Source: Membranipora membranacea
Taxonomy: Eukaryota > Bryozoa > Gymnolaemata > Cheilostomatida > Membraniporidae
Direction of reading: 5' to 3'
NCBI GenBank assembly: GCA_914767715.1
Contig: OU612066.1
Location: 39,470,283-39,529,243 of the forward strand
Length of the DNA stretch: 58,961 bases
In this document: positions 35,370 through 48,768 of the stretch, piece by piece
How positions within the stretch are numbered: the first letter of the stretch is position 1
Layout of the letters: each line of letters starts with the position of its first letter
Notes under the pieces: generated by a model
Database searches by the model: none
The model's input: only the letters and a program-made list of their open reading frames with translations
What the model was told of the DNA's origin: nothing
Program-made: the position numbers and the translations under genes

Positions 35370-38300
35370 ATGGCTTGCAATATCCCAAGCTCAAGAAACA
35401 GCACTGGTATGTATGTTAGTTTATCCAGACTGTTAATCAGATTAGTTAAATAGAAGTGGAGATTGAATGAATGTCTCACTTGATACTGCTTTTAATCCAG
35501 GACAATGAGTCACAATGATCCCTCTTGTGGACTGTTCCACAGGCACTGAGTCTGACTGAGTCGAGCGAGTGTGTGTGTGTGTCTTATTTTATTATAATTA
35601 TTATGTCAACTCCAAAACAATACATGGGTCTTTGAAGGACTTCTAGACAAGGACTAATAGGAGTCACACCTTGGTCTCTGGCAATGTCATTTGACTCAGA
35701 TTGCCTGCCCCTTGTGGTTTTTCTTTTTATTTGTTGTTTGACCCCATGGCCATACATACTGTTACTGTACTGGTCACTGGTGCTGGTACAGGCACGTACT
35801 GGTAGTGTCCACTCCAAGCAAGCAAGGCTCTGCTGCAAGGACTAGAATAGCTACTAGTCAAGTATTTTCCGCGAACAGTTAGAGATCTAGATTTGATATA
35901 CTATAATAATGCTGCAGCACGGCTCATCTCCTAGTTCTGAAACAGCTCACTGTAATTAAGCAAGAAGTACTCCTTGCTGTAAGTGTGTGTTTCATATATC
36001 CGTGTAACATGGATAGGCTGTAGTGTAGATGATAAATATGTGTCAAGCCTTGGCACTTCAAGTAGTATTCAATGCTAATGATAGTGATACCCAGAGAGTT
36101 TTTGCAGTATTATTTTGATGAACAAACTTCATCAGGGTGCTTGGTCACTGGGTGCAGGCCCCAGAGAACTGAGAAGAAGGTTCATTGCGTAAGGCAGTCC
36201 TCGCACCCTGCTATACTCTGCTTAAATCTACCTGGAGTTACCAGATAGTATGATTGGCATGTAGACATATAGTGCTGATTTTTTTTTTAGATACATGAAT
36301 ATATGTGTAACAGCAACAGGCTTTCTGGCCCATAGAATCACAGTGTTCCAACATTTTTAGGTCAAACCATCCATCCATCCCATCTTTGCTTCTGAATCTG
36401 ACGCATTGATTTGTCTTTATTGTGCATGCTTTTACCATCAGTCAAAAACAAATATTGCTTCTGATAGCATCTATTCTTCTTTTACCAGATTAGCATACAG
36501 ATACAATGATTTCTGTTATTCTTATACTTATAAACTCCTCTTAAATTTGCTGATAGGTTTCCAAGAAGCTTCAGCCTTCTTTGGTGTTACGAGACTGAAG
36601 GAGTACCAGAAAAATACTTTAAATGAAGTCTTAGATAAAAAAGACATGATAGTCAGGGCACCGACAGGCAGTGGAAAATCATTTATATTCTGGGTAAATA
36701 GTTAGAAGTTGTAGCTGTCATGTTTGTTCTAACAAATTTGATTACCTGACACATGTTCTGCTGATTCATAGGCCTCTGTATCTTAGCTAGAGGATGTACA
36801 TGAACTGTTAACATAGTTCAAATTTAGATGTTCCAAAAGGTACTGGTCTAACCAAATTGTTCAAACATCAGTGTATACACACAAAAATCATGACACAATT
36901 TGATATATGTGTCTATACGCCTACGTATCTTAATATTTAATTATTCTATTTCAGATGTTGCCACTTATTACGCTACTTCCTGTTGTTATCGTATTGCCAA
37001 CAAATGCCCTAATATTGGATCAAAAAGCCAGGCTGAAGGGCAAAGCGAAAGTTGTGGGCAACCATGATATTGAGAATGGTAAGTATCATCAAACCTGCAT
37101 ATGTAGCGAACAAGTATGGGTCTAATATCCATCTCACTCAATTTCAAGCATATTGTTCAAAACCAATGTGACTGTTTTGTGTAACCAAACTTTGAATATA
37201 AGTTCCAATTTGTTTTATATAGAAACCAATATTGATTGTGACGAGTTGCCACATTACTACCTGGTGATACCAGAGTATGTGTGCAAGCTGACCAACTTAC
37301 TGACAGCCTCCAGGCAGCAAATATGCTGTATTGTGATTGATGAGGCGCATCTCGTACAGGAATGGTAAGCACTCACACGGGCTTCTGAATAAATTGCTGA
37401 AATGTACTGTTAGTCCAATGATGGAGATTGTGGTATTTCACATGATATATAAGAGAGAGAATTTTCAGCATTCCAGGCATTGGTAAAATTTATCATTATT
37501 TTCAGATAAAGAATTCAATCTTCAAATTGCCAAGAAATTGTACATAAATACATGATGCATGTCTATAAATGCTATCCTTCTCTTTAGGGGTGCTTCATTC
37601 AGAAGAATGTTCGCTGATTTGGGCACTCTTGCTTGTCAGCTGTCCTACTGTACGCCATCTGTTTTAGCCCTGAGTGCGACCATACCTGATGCCATGCTCC
37701 AAACTTTAACTACATCCCTAATGTTTGATTCTCCCTCTGTGATTACTGAACCTCAAAACTTTTCTAGATTTTTCTTTTCTATTTTTGAGAAACCTCCACA
37801 TAAAGACCAAGCTCTTAGAACAATTCTTTCCCCTATTGCAGACAATTTAACTTTGCCAAACTATCCCAAAACTGTTATATTTGCCGCACACACACTAATT
37901 CCTCTCATTTACAACTATTTTCTCAATAAACTCGGTCATCTTTTATACACGTATGATCACACACAGCGCCGCTACAGTATGGTTGTGCAGTTTCATGGCC
38001 AACTGACAAGCAGATCCCAGTCAAGAATACTGGAGGAACTTCGGCACCACAAGAGCCGGTAAGCCATATTATTATTTACATTAAGCTACTATGTGTCAAT
38101 GACTCCAATATTTGTATCAACAGGGCGCTCTGAGCCTTATGAGAGAGGAGAAATTCTTGGTCATGTTTAGAATTTTAAGTGGTGGATACTCATGATAGAT
38201 ATTGTTTGTAGACATCGCATTATCATAGCATCTTCAGCTTTTGGATTGGGATTGGATATCAGCGATATCAGGGAAATTATCTTTGTGAGCCCCCCTCGCC

Positions 38301-38890
38301 TGGAAAATGAATTACTTCAGCAGCTGGGTAGAGGCGGCAGAGATGGCAATACCTGCAATGTTATTATTTACTACGATAAGCTCGAAAGATCTAAGCTGTC
38401 TACTCCTATGAAAGACATCTTAAAGGCGCCATGTATAAGAGTGAGTATATACCAAACAGCATACCAAACTGGAATGAAACTTTGTTGCTGTACTTTGACA
38501 CCTTCATGTGCACAAACAACACAGTATGTATATCAAATAAGCTGAAACGATTTGTTTATGGTTGGTTGCAGAAAGAGTTTTATTCTCTCTACAAGCAATC
38601 CTGCACTGGAGACGATAGGATTGGAGGAGACACCTGCTGCAACAAGTTTCTTATCAGTATGGGAGTAGAGGTAAGCATATATCGAGCTCTTAGCATAAAG
38701 TAATAAAACAAACACCTGCTATGGTTGCAAAATGTATAGTTTAATGCAGCAACGGAAGTCTCAAAATTCACTATGATAAGGGCCATGAATCTATGTCTTT
38801 TTCTCATTGTATTAATAAACTCTTATTAATAAATGAACAATGATATATGAGACTTTCTCAATTCAATTCTGTTTTTTTTTCTAGGAATAG
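35370..38890 (+). CDS. RecQ-like DEAH-box helicase, 8 exons
   Basis: Exons 35370-35406, 36557-36693, 36955-37078, 37223-37364, 37588-38058, 38212-38440, 38572-38670 and 38885-38890. All junctions keep phase, giving about 414 aa. Motifs in order: I APTGSGKS, Ia-like VLPTNALILDQ, II VIDEAHLVQEWG, III LALSATIP, then the C-terminal helicase lobe with V ASSAFGLGLDISDI and VI QQLGRGGRDG. The EWG after DEAH and the QxxGRGGRDG box are characteristic of the RecQ family: ATP-dependent 3'-5' DNA unwinding. A Cys-containing segment (SCTGDD...TCCNK) may be the remnant of the RecQ zinc region. There is no winged-helix or HRDC domain, so it is shorter than cellular RecQ proteins. Intron 1 contains the second 78-bp palindromic repeat. 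The small size and the neighbouring DUF6589-like gene hint at a transposon-related helicase. Confidence 0.85.
36133..36210 (+). repeat. 78-bp palindromic-ended repeat, copy 2
   Basis: Begins CAGGGTGC and ends GCACCCTG. 76 of 78 positions match the copy at 28938-29015. It sits in intron 1 of the helicase gene. Confidence 0.85.
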
Positions 38891-39706
38891 ATTCACCTTA
38901 ATCAGCAAAATCCCTCTGAAACTGAAGCAGATCCGCAATTTTTCCTGTGATCACATTCCTGGAATCCCTCCTGAATGTGGAAATGTTGACAGGACTTGAA
39001 TTGCCATGGTTTAATACGGTTGATATATTTTATTACGAAACTTCTCTCTTTCTGTTTGATAGCTTGACTCTTGCCTCTCCTTCTCCTGGGTCGTCCCATC
39101 CCTTGCGATATTTTTTTCAGTGCTCCTGAGCATCCTAATAATCAATCAATACTCAACTGTACATACATGAAAGATTTTGAAAAGACTATTTTCTAATGTA
39201 ATAATAATATGGGGGTTTAAATGGTAGCATTCTCTTGGAATTATTGAAAGTATCCTGCTTACTTAGTTATTTCCACATGCCAAGAGAGGGGACAACCCTT
39301 CTTCATTTCCTCTTCAAAATGATTGTCCATTTTGAATGTCAACATAACAGTAACGTATATTATTTCTATTGTCTGAGATTCTCACCAGTAATTCTTTTAA
39401 CGGCTACTTTGTTTTCTTTATTAGCTCCTAGACTCTTGACCATACCTTTACAGGATTTCACTTGAATCTCTGTGTCCAGATCAACTTCTTTAAAGTTCCC
39501 GTTTGTCTTAATGTACATTCCTGCCAAGTAAATCAAGATCCCTTATTATTATGTAGGATTTGCATAGCTATGTTGCTTCTATTTTATATATCAGAGTTGT
39601 TTCAGTTTATCAATTTTATCGTGAGTTTTTGTTGAAAATTACATCAACTGTTAATTATAAGATGAACAAATAGAGACTTGTGCTTACTACGACCATATTG
39701 GATCCA
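38891..39706. other. 3' spacer between convergent genes
   Basis: AT-rich sequence between the end of the helicase gene and the stop codon of the DUF6589-like gene. No further exon recognised. Confidence 0.4.
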
Positions 39707-42700
39707 TCAATTACTGTGCGCAGGATTTACAATCATTGAATTACCACTGATAGCTCGAGCTGCCATCTCTCTGTCCATTGAGCTTAGTTTATATAGGCTG
39801 TCTACCATCTCTGCTGCATACTTGCTCCTGTTATGGTAGCTAATGAAGAGCTCCAAATTTCTTTTCAGTATAGGAATAAATCTCCCGACATCTCCCTCCT
39901 TTGCTGCATGATCCATCTGGAGATACTGTAGTCCGTAATTACTAAGACATCTATAATAGCTGTGCCACTGGTCCTGTCAATAACATGTGAACCCTGTTAA
40001 GTTTTGATATGGCATTGAGAGAGGTCTTTGCTGTGAGTGAGTGAGTGAGCGAGTATGAAAACCCAATTTTATTGCCATGGCCTATACCATACAATAGATG
40101 TTGTTCAAAAAGTATTCACTAAATAATACACCCTCACCTCTGTAGTAGTGTTAGTAGGGTCAGCAGCAGCATAACAGTGCTCAATAGCATTCGCTCCATC
40201 CACTGCTTCAACTTGCTGTTTGAAGGCCTCGTTGTCTGTCACACCTAAGTTTTTGAATAACAATGAGGTTTGGACACGCAAAACACCACATATTCCAAAA
40301 TGATTTTCCAGTAGCCAAGTGTGATTATTCATTGGATATAAAATGTAATCAATCTGTTTCCAGTCAATGATAGAATATAAATTTTTGCCTTTTTTAAATG
40401 ACTCACCATCAAGCAGAGATGTATATAGGTAGGTCTGAACGAGCTCTGCCGAGAACCTCAAAATATCGTCCAGCACCACCTCATCCTCCTGCTTCGTCAT
40501 CTTCAGTTTGTGCATTGCTGCTGAGCAGATAACACCTTCCAAAACCTGTTGAATAATGGCATAAATCAACTAAGTCATGTCACATTATTTGGGGAGGCCA
40601 ATCAAATACACCAACGTTAATCGAGGTAAACCATTAAAACAGCTCAACTCACCATAATGATGAACTCATGATGGGATCGGAATTTTCCTTTGACGTTTCC
40701 CGTGACTCTGCATTTCTTCATAGCCAATGACAAATTTGATAAAGTTCCGTACATTCTTCCACTGGCACCAAAAAGGAGCTTGAACATTTTCTACAACACA
40801 AAAAATCTGATTATCTACAACACTACAAATTGGATGATCATGCATTCCTACATATATTTCACATGGTAGTTACTAAAGCCTGAAAACAGTAAATTTCACC
40901 CACTCACATCCAACAAGTCCTGCTTCATGTGCCATGGAGCACACAAGACAGGGACTTGAATCTCAAGAGCGTCTACTCTCCCCTCTTCATTTGCTCTTAG
41001 AGTTCTTGCTAGATCGAGATTTCTTCTTCTTAACTGATCTCCGTATGTCACTATTTGATCGATAGGCTCTGAAACAAGAAAATAATCATCCTTTTACATT
41101 TCAGATGAATCCAACTCAGTAGGGGCTAAAACCAATATTATATCAAAACTCTATGCCATGCCATGTTTAGTAGAGAGAATATACCATTGTATTAATGCAG
41201 TGTACAATGGCCCAAAATAGCATATAACAGTTTACACACTTTCAGCGATGCTGTAAAGATCAGCCAGAATGTTTGTAGATTCAACCAAGTAGTCGCAGCA
41301 CTCGCTCACCCTCATCTGGTCCTTCATTGATACTGGCATCGGCCATATCTTTGCCTCATGATCCATGATGGCTTTATTTTCATGTCTAAAATTTTTGTAA
41401 TGTTTCAAATGCAATACTAATATATAATATTTAAATTGATTTGAAATTATTGAAATTGTCTCGTTTGCATATGAACTGATTCAGACCGAGGTCAGGTACA
41501 ACTTATAAGCTAGTAATCTCATCTTAAGCTGGACATCGCTTTTTCAAGGAATGCTTTCTCTGGGACATAAAACAAAGTTGCGTTTCATATGACAAGTAAC
41601 AATATATATCATTTGCATTTTGTGTGTTCTTCTCACTTACGATATAATTTGGGTTGGAGCCCATCTCTCTGTGATTTTAAGATTCGGAAGTTGTTTTGTA
41701 AGTATCTGAGCTACTATGATGGCATAGTTTGTAATCACTCTCCCCTCTTCCATAGGAGACAGTAGGAAGTCTTCAGGTCGACCTGAAATTATTTCCCAAA
41801 CTATGCAATATGAGTTTTCAATGTTGCAGATTCTGAATCAAAAATAATGTTTACCCTATTATAAGCGGTTATCAAGATAACCCTCTTTTCAGCACGTTTT
41901 TCCTATGCGGTGTGGGTTAAAAGTACCATACTGGAGAGAGGACAACTCCGAATTGAGGCCTAAATCAGAGCTCAGAAAACTGTCTATTGACAATCTCAGT
42001 AGGATACATTCACTCACACCGGGATGTTATAACCATCATGGAAGAAAACTACTTGGCTGCAGAGCTAGGAGAATGGAGTCTCACGCTCAAATGAGTGCAA
42101 GCTAGTCAGATATGACAATCATAAAGTTATTGATATTACCTGTCCGGGTTATGAGGTTGATCTCTGGTGTTGGTGTTGCTATGTCCCTTATCCACCAATA
42201 TATCCAGTTATGGCTGGAGTGCCCGGTCTTTTCAATTCCTTCAGTTCGATGAGTAACACCTATATTCATATTATCAGCTGAAAAGAGCAACAAAGCCATC
42301 AATAGAAAAGTACATGATTGAAATAAACTATAGTGTTGAGATTGGGAAAGCCACGCCGCAAAATACGTGGCACTTCTTTCAACATCTGTGTACATCTGTA
42401 TAAATTAGGCAAGCTGAATTTCAATTCAAATTTTTACTTACATATTACTGCGAGCCTCCCTCCCTCTCTTATGTGCGAAACAATTTCCATCCTGCTCTGC
42501 CTTTCTCCCAGGTCATCCAAAACCTTCACCTTGACAGGGTTGGTCACTGTTAGGCCATAAGGAACCAGTGAGTCCGTTAGCTCGGAACTGGCACCTTTCT
42601 CCAATAACATAAGTGTGAAGATTTTCTGGTAGAGGGACAACTGCCTGTTTCTAGAGCTGAGTATTAAACTATATATGAGAGCTTTCCTAACTGTAGATGC

Positions 42701-43935
42701 CTCTACCAAAATAGCCAAAACGATAGCTCGCAAATCGCAATTTGGCCACAATAGATTTTTATCAGGAGTTGTGCCTACATGATAAATGATCAGGTAACTT
42801 CAGTAAGGAATATAAAGATGTGAGAAGTGTTTCAGCAGGGAGTCAATCGCTTGATATTAATATCCTCGCAATATAAGTTTGCACAAGGAGGAGACCTAAA
42901 ATATGCAGTAGGCTAACCTGAATTGATCAATCCGTCAACAGTAGTTGTGATACCTGAGGCCTTGCTCTGGACTTCTCTCACAACAACTCCTGCCACATCA
43001 GCTATGTTGTCGAGATCGGGCTCATTTCGCAGCACACTTGGTTGCCTTTGGCTTGTGAGGCATTTGACTTCTTCAGTCATGATGGTTCTTTGTTTGCGAC
43101 TGATTATGGACATGACCTCTGGCATGTTGTAAACCACCTGATTTCAAAAAAGTTTATTGCTCAACACAATACTGTTTAACCTGCATTCGATTATATCATT
43201 CTGCGTGTATACAGCCCTGAGGCATGGGCTGATCTCTGCAAAATTTAGTGTCTCTTAATTACGAAGCCATTTCATTGGCCACCTGCTCTTGATTGCTCTG
43301 GATTGATAGCAAGAGTTTTCTTTTATTGTCAATATTACCTATGTTGATTATCATTTTGTACAGGAGCCGTCGCCCTGACCAGTATTATTATCAGAACCTG
43401 AACTTAACTCAGGAAGCATACTAAGCCTAGTTTAACAGCGATCCACATGCCCAGTCAAGATCGCAAGATGTCATACAAAATATAAAAATCGCAAGATGTC
43501 ATATAAATAGGCATGCAAGTGATTATTGTTGAACCCATGTCTTGACATAATTGTTTTCCTGGATGGGCTCTTCAGATGTCTTCTAAGCGACATAACGAAG
43601 TTGACAAAACATTCATATCTGCAAACAGATCAACAAAATAACAGATTTTAATATGATACCTCGGCAAAAGATTGAAAGCTTTCAATCGATATAGCATATG
43701 TTAATGCGTTGAATAGTTCCTCATTGCTTCTCAGTCTCTGCAGTGAGAGCCATTCTTCAAATTCCTTCTCGCATTTCCAGCAGAGTGAACCATCCATTAA
43801 TGGCTCCTCGGCCTTTAGCTCAACCCATTCCCGGCGTTTTGAGGCTTTTGTAAGAGGTCGCCGGTCTCCAAATGAGAGGGGGAACTTCCGTGTCTTAAAT
43901 TCATTACTGCATCTCGGTCTCACACATTTCATCAT
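39707..43935 (-). CDS. DUF6589-like protein, 10 exons
   Basis: Minus-strand exons: 43935-43660, 43137-42918, 42774-42442, 42277-42140, 41782-41641, 41385-41240, 41068-40908, 40790-40653, 40545-40138 and 39973-39707. Every GT..AG junction keeps phase and the product is 742 aa without interruption. The N-terminus has paired cysteines (CVRPRC and CWKC), a possible zinc site. The middle contains DNMNIGVTHR and WWIRD, then YGDQLRRRN. The C-terminal exon has AAKEGDVGRFIPILKRNLEL and a final MIVNPAHS. From memory of the family, the order DN.N..H - GDQL - EGD.....K is that of DUF6589, a large domain with no proven function, common in cnidarians and fungi and often repetitive. The match was made by eye. 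It may be a domesticated or active mobile-element protein. Confidence 0.75.
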
Positions 43936-44409
43936 TATGGAGCTATTCCCAAGAAAAACAATCAGCAATAATGAAAACTTGCATTCCTCCTATATGGTGT
44001 CCATGACATTCTAGTTGAGTGTTATAATATTTTCATTGAAGTTGTCTACCACTGACAAAAGGTGAACTAACTCAAAGCATGATTACAAATCTGTCAATGT
44101 CATAACGTATTCAATTCAAATAGTCAGTTCTTGCTGAAGCTCAGTCAGAGCATAATTCATGCAGCTAATTCATGATGAAACAGGTTATTGGATTGTTTAA
44201 CAATGTTTCTTTTTTTCATTGATATCCAAATCTCACATATGAAATTATACCATGTCATTGAATTTGATCAACAAAACACATATCACCAGTTGCAATAACT
44301 TAATTGCTTAAATAAATGCAAGGAAAAAATAACACATGAGACACACATGTGACATCATGCAATAACTTGTGGGAAGTTGAGAAACATGACATTGAGTTGA
44401 CAGGATGCA
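43936..44409. other. Upstream region of the DUF6589-like gene
   Basis: No exon recognised. It presumably contains the minus-strand promoter. No inverted repeat matching the left flank of the helicase gene was found. Confidence 0.35.
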
Positions 44410-44418
44410 TGCACAAAT

Positions 44419-46715
44419 GGGTAGGTACGAAAAACCGAACCACGAACTCACGAACTACGAACCCTCTAAAAACCGAACTCAGGATTATCCTCTCCTGCTT
44501 AAATCAATTTGCTCAAAGTTTAAATTGTCAGTAGCCAATGAAATGTCATGTTTTTGATAAGTGACCAATAATATAACAGACATCAAACTTTGACTTTTAA
44601 TAGAGCTCATTGCATCCTAACTAGGTGCACTAGCACAAGGTCACTTGATGAAAAATTATGGAGAGCAAGATGGCACAGTTTGGTACACACCAAGTAGATG
44701 TCATTGTCAAATTAGTCATCATGAATCCAAATGAACTTTTGCATTGGAGAGAGGAATGGTTTGACTATATATATATTCCTGCAAGTTTGAAAATGATGGA
44801 AGTATGTGGAGCTTCTACAGAAGGCTGTAATGGAGGACACACCACACTTATTTATTAGAAATGGTCACACTCACAGTTTAGTAAATTGGAGCCCCTTTGA
44901 CTCGTCACAGGAGGAGCAGAAGGCTGCCTCCTGAATCATCACCTCTCAACAGAGTTAACAAGTATGTACTATGGGTGTTGGCCTATCTTGAAATATTGTT
45001 TTGAAAGTTCATGGCTGTTCTTTGGTTTCAAACAAAGCATGAGGGGGAAAGTAGGACCTCTAATATACATTAAAATTCTTCTATAAAAAATTGAGCTTAT
45101 TTACTATATATATGACTATAACTGTTTACTGTTAGGTCTTACATACAGCATTTTGTGCTACTCTAAGATATATCAGATCAGTGTTGCCTCTCTGAAATTT
45201 ACATTAGCTTGATCAGGCTTCATCATCTATGAATGATCCTACTAGTATGAAAGTGGTTAGGCAAATACTATATATTAACTGCATATTCTGTAATAACTAA
45301 CATAAGAAATCTTGTGTTTGTAGATATCTATGCGGGCCCTTACTCATTACAACCTCAGCTATTGATTTCCCTGACTCGTACCACAGAATACAAGATTATT
45401 TTGGTCAATGGTCAGACTAACATGCTGTACTATAGCTGTGTAACGAAGTCAGGTTCAAGCTGTGGTGGCCCGGACTAAACTGATAATGATAATATCCTAG
45501 TCTTCTGAAACGGCCTCGTGTAAAACAACTACATAGTAATTAAGCTGCAAGTTGGGTCAGGTATGTACCAAAATTAATTTTAGTTTATTATTCATTTTAT
45601 CCCAGTCGAGCATGATTGATAATGTAATGTGGTGTGAGCTTCACCAGTCACCATCTAGCCATAAAAAAAGCAAATAATATTAACCGGCAATGAAGAAACG
45701 GGGAGCTTGCCTCATGCTGCCCTAAAGCTATGAGTAGAGCGCAGTGAGCAAAAAGTGAGTTTTAGATTTTAACTGATAATATCATGCCATATGATATCAA
45801 ACACTTCTCTTTGAATTTGAATGTGATATTTTCTCTTTTTTTAGTTACGCAGTACCAGAAGTCACAGCACAATCCTAGTGATAGCTGTTATGCAACAGTG
45901 ATGGCTTGATAGTTAGCTTACTGTCATTGACAACGTATATTGCCACTACCATTGGATAGGAACTGCTTTATGTCCCCGATGGTCTACCATCACACGTGTA
46001 TTCACAGACATGAATGCTCACACGTCAGTATTAATCCACCTGAGCCATTACTATTCTCTCAGGCCTTTTTTCTGCCTCTCATTTTGCCGCTTTTTCAGGC
46101 ACCATAATATACAAATAAGTTCATTGAATACACGTGTAAACACCATCAACAGTCTCTTCTCTGAACCATTACCTTTATTTGAATGCGTATATAATATGTT
46201 ATCTGATTGGATCACCTTATCACTCATACAGTGCAATGATCACATAAACAGAGTATTTGCAAGCATCATTTTAGTAAGTAAAAGCATCACTGCGTGCATT
46301 TGTGCATAATCACTCAATTATCCAGGATCAGTCGCACCACCATGGTAATAATCACTAAGTTTGAACTTGGTGGCTCCCAGCTCTTCGGAACCTCTGTCTC
46401 AATCTGGAAATCGTTCAGGCCATGATCTAGCCTGGTGTCTCTTCTAGAACAAAATCCCCTTCTTTGTTCAGTCGGGGACAAACTCCCTGCTCCCCTCCCA
46501 CTCTCCCTGCTCATATGTCCCAAACTCTCTGCTGGGAATGGAGTTGTCCTCTACCATTTGCCAAAGTGCAAGAGAGGATAACTGTTCATCAAAGTTTTGA
46601 CTTTTTGTTACAAAGAACATCATTGGCCGAAATTATGTTATCAGACACATTGAGGGTTCGGTTTTTTAAAGGTTCGTTGCTTGTGAGTTCGTGGTTCGGT
46701 TTTTCGTACCTACCG
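44419..46715. mobile_element. 2.3 kb non-autonomous TIR element with 9-bp target duplication
   Basis: The left end GGGTAGGTACGAAAAACCGA and the inverted right end CGGTAGGTACGAAAAACCGA continue as imperfect terminal inverted repeats of about 55 bp with motifs ACCACGAACTCAC and ACGAACC. The sequence TGCACAAAT flanks both sides (44410-44418 and 46716-46724). No coding capacity for a transposase was seen; internal open frames are short. A 9-bp duplication is compatible with Mutator-like elements, but superfamily assignment is inference. Confidence 0.9.
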
Positions 46716-46724
46716 TGCACAAAT

Positions 46725-47578
46725 AGGTGAAATTAAAACAAGTAAAACTGTGTAGCATAACCAAGGATCATGTTAACATTAATACAACAAGCTCAACTTC
46801 AGCTGTACCTTATATTAATTTATGTAGGTCTACACCACAGGGAGCTAAAAAAATTTATTTTGTACATATTACACATCTAGATAAAGAATGATAATTGTCA
46901 GTAGAAAAGCCACAATAAGCGCGTAGGACGTTGATCTTCTTAGTACTAGCTGGTAAAGGCATGCGTAACACATCTAAGCATAATATATCCAATCTAAAAC
47001 AATGAACCATCCAAATTTAGATACAAAATGCATAAAATTTCCGTAGAAGCCAACTGTACATCCCCTTTGATTTTCATATACGTCTCAGTTTGCAGAACCG
47101 GGTTGTTTTTATTACGTTTTTGGCAACCGGAGTTACAAGCATGTGAATATGGTCATCTCATATATAACATCAGATGCCTCATGTGACAACTTCAAATCCT
47201 TGCAGAAGTTTGTGCAAGTCCAGGTGTTGAGTGCACCAGGGTGCGACCACTGGACTTGCACTGACTGCAGTAGAGTAGTATGCCTGAGAGCTTAACACGA
47301 TTTTATCATTTGTCCCATTCTATTTTCCGAGTGTAAATTTTATAGAGCAAGGAGTTAACCACTACATTGCAAACTAGAGATGCATATAGTAGCAGTAGTA
47401 CTGATGAATTAAATCATATCATTACGATGCATTGTTGACAATCATTGATGATTGAAATCAAAGACTGAACCGCTGAACTGCATATTGGAACAACATCCAC
47501 TCAATCTTTATTATGCACTGTGGCCCTGGGATATATTATTCTGTGGAATGAACTGAAGACTGTCAGTGGTCTGGACTA
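46725..47578. other. Intergenic DNA, nothing recognised
   Basis: AT-rich spacer between the TIR element and a foldback repeat, with no supported exon. Confidence 0.4.
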
Positions 47579-47793
47579 ATGGTGTGTGTCAAAGATTTAG
47601 AATCAAAGGTGTGTCTGGATGACTAACTACACACTAGCTAGACTATCTATAATAATAATATATAATTGGGAGAGAGGGAGTTAATTGACTACTAGACTAA
47701 CTAACTTAGTCCATAAAAGTAAGATTTTTGTTGTTTTTAAAAGTTAGTTAGTAGTCATCCAGACATCATTCTTAATCTCTGACACACATCACA
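47579..47793. repeat. Foldback (inverted-repeat) element, about 215 bp
   Basis: The left arm contains GGTGTGTGTCAAAGATT then GTCTGGATGACTA. The right arm, read on the other strand, contains GATGTGTGTCAGAGATTA then GTCTGGATGACTA. Imperfect arms of about 50 bp flank an AT-rich loop, as in short MITEs. Confidence 0.75.
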
Positions 47794-48622
47794 TCTAATC
47801 TAGCTAGTAAGTAAGTTGCTAAGTAGGAAGGGTGGCTGCTGTAAAAGAAGTAAGCAGTGGACGTGGTAGAGTAGTGTGTAGAGTCATAGGCGTATTTAAT
47901 CTGTCTGGTCAACTCTCTAACAAAAAAAGCCCCGCGCAGCGGAAAAATTTTTTTCAGGAGACAAGCATCTGTTAGAGACTCTAACAAATTTGTTAGAGTC
48001 TCTAACAAATTGTTAGAGTAGAGAATATTAACATAAGCCTCAGATCCACTCAAGGATTTTTCAGTGAAGCTTGTGAGTGGATCGGAGGCTTGTGGTGGTG
48101 GTTTTGGCCTCAGCTATTTCAGCATGTGATTGGATCTTTGGCTTGAGTTGAGGTGGTGGTCTGGCTCGGCCACAGCTACGCTTTAGAATGTCTGACTTGA
48201 CTTGAGGCCCTAAGGCTACCAACAAGCTTCAGGTTCACTCACAAATCTTTTGCAGAATTCAGTCATGGGTATCTGGGAGATCAGACACAGTACACATTTC
48301 AAAAGCCCATTATCAACCCATTGGTTGGGTAGTTGATAAGAATCCGTGACAACTCGAAAATGCAATTTCAAAAATCAAACCACAAACACCATTTTTGAAA
48401 TGAACATTTTCGAAGTGTCCGTATACCGGTTGATAGTAGACTTTTGCAATATGTTGTGTACTATGTCTGATCCAGCAGGTGCCCATGTTGACTGCAGTGG
48501 GTCTGACTCTGAGGCTGTGTTGTGACCATGAACTACCTGAATTTAGTAATTCTGACAATCAAGATATATTGATATCTGATGATAATTATATAATTTAACT
48601 CACTTTATATTTCTGTTTGTAG
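47794..48622. other. Intergenic DNA containing a 36-bp perfect palindrome
   Basis: No supported gene. A perfect palindrome built from GTTAGAGACTCTAAC and its complement around AAATTT lies at 47971-48006, next to a GC-rich CCCCGCGCAGCGG word at 47929-47941. Confidence 0.5.
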
Positions 48623-48768
48623 AACTTGAATTCCGCCAACAGGACTTCTTCTATATAGAACTGTACTCGTCTGTCTCTAGATACTCGTCAGTAGCTGTAG
48701 AGCCGTCCGATTGTACGTCTGTCTTGGTTGATGGTTACCGTGAAAAAGCCAAGATCACAGTACACGTA
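48623..48768 (+). pseudogene. Possible host exon cut by the gypsy 3 LTR
   Basis: After a TTCTGTTTGTAG acceptor-like sequence the bases are open for about 48 codons with protein-like composition (FRQQDFFYIELYSS, later VEPSDCTSVLVDG and EKAKITV). They end where the predicted LTR begins at 48769. No donor or conserved family was established. The Cys and beta-strand-like pattern could fit an extracellular domain, but this is weak. Confidence 0.3.

Noticed and set aside
44658-44858. 66-codon frame inside the 2.3 kb TIR element
   Set aside because: No domain, no splice support and no conserved motif; treated as chance.
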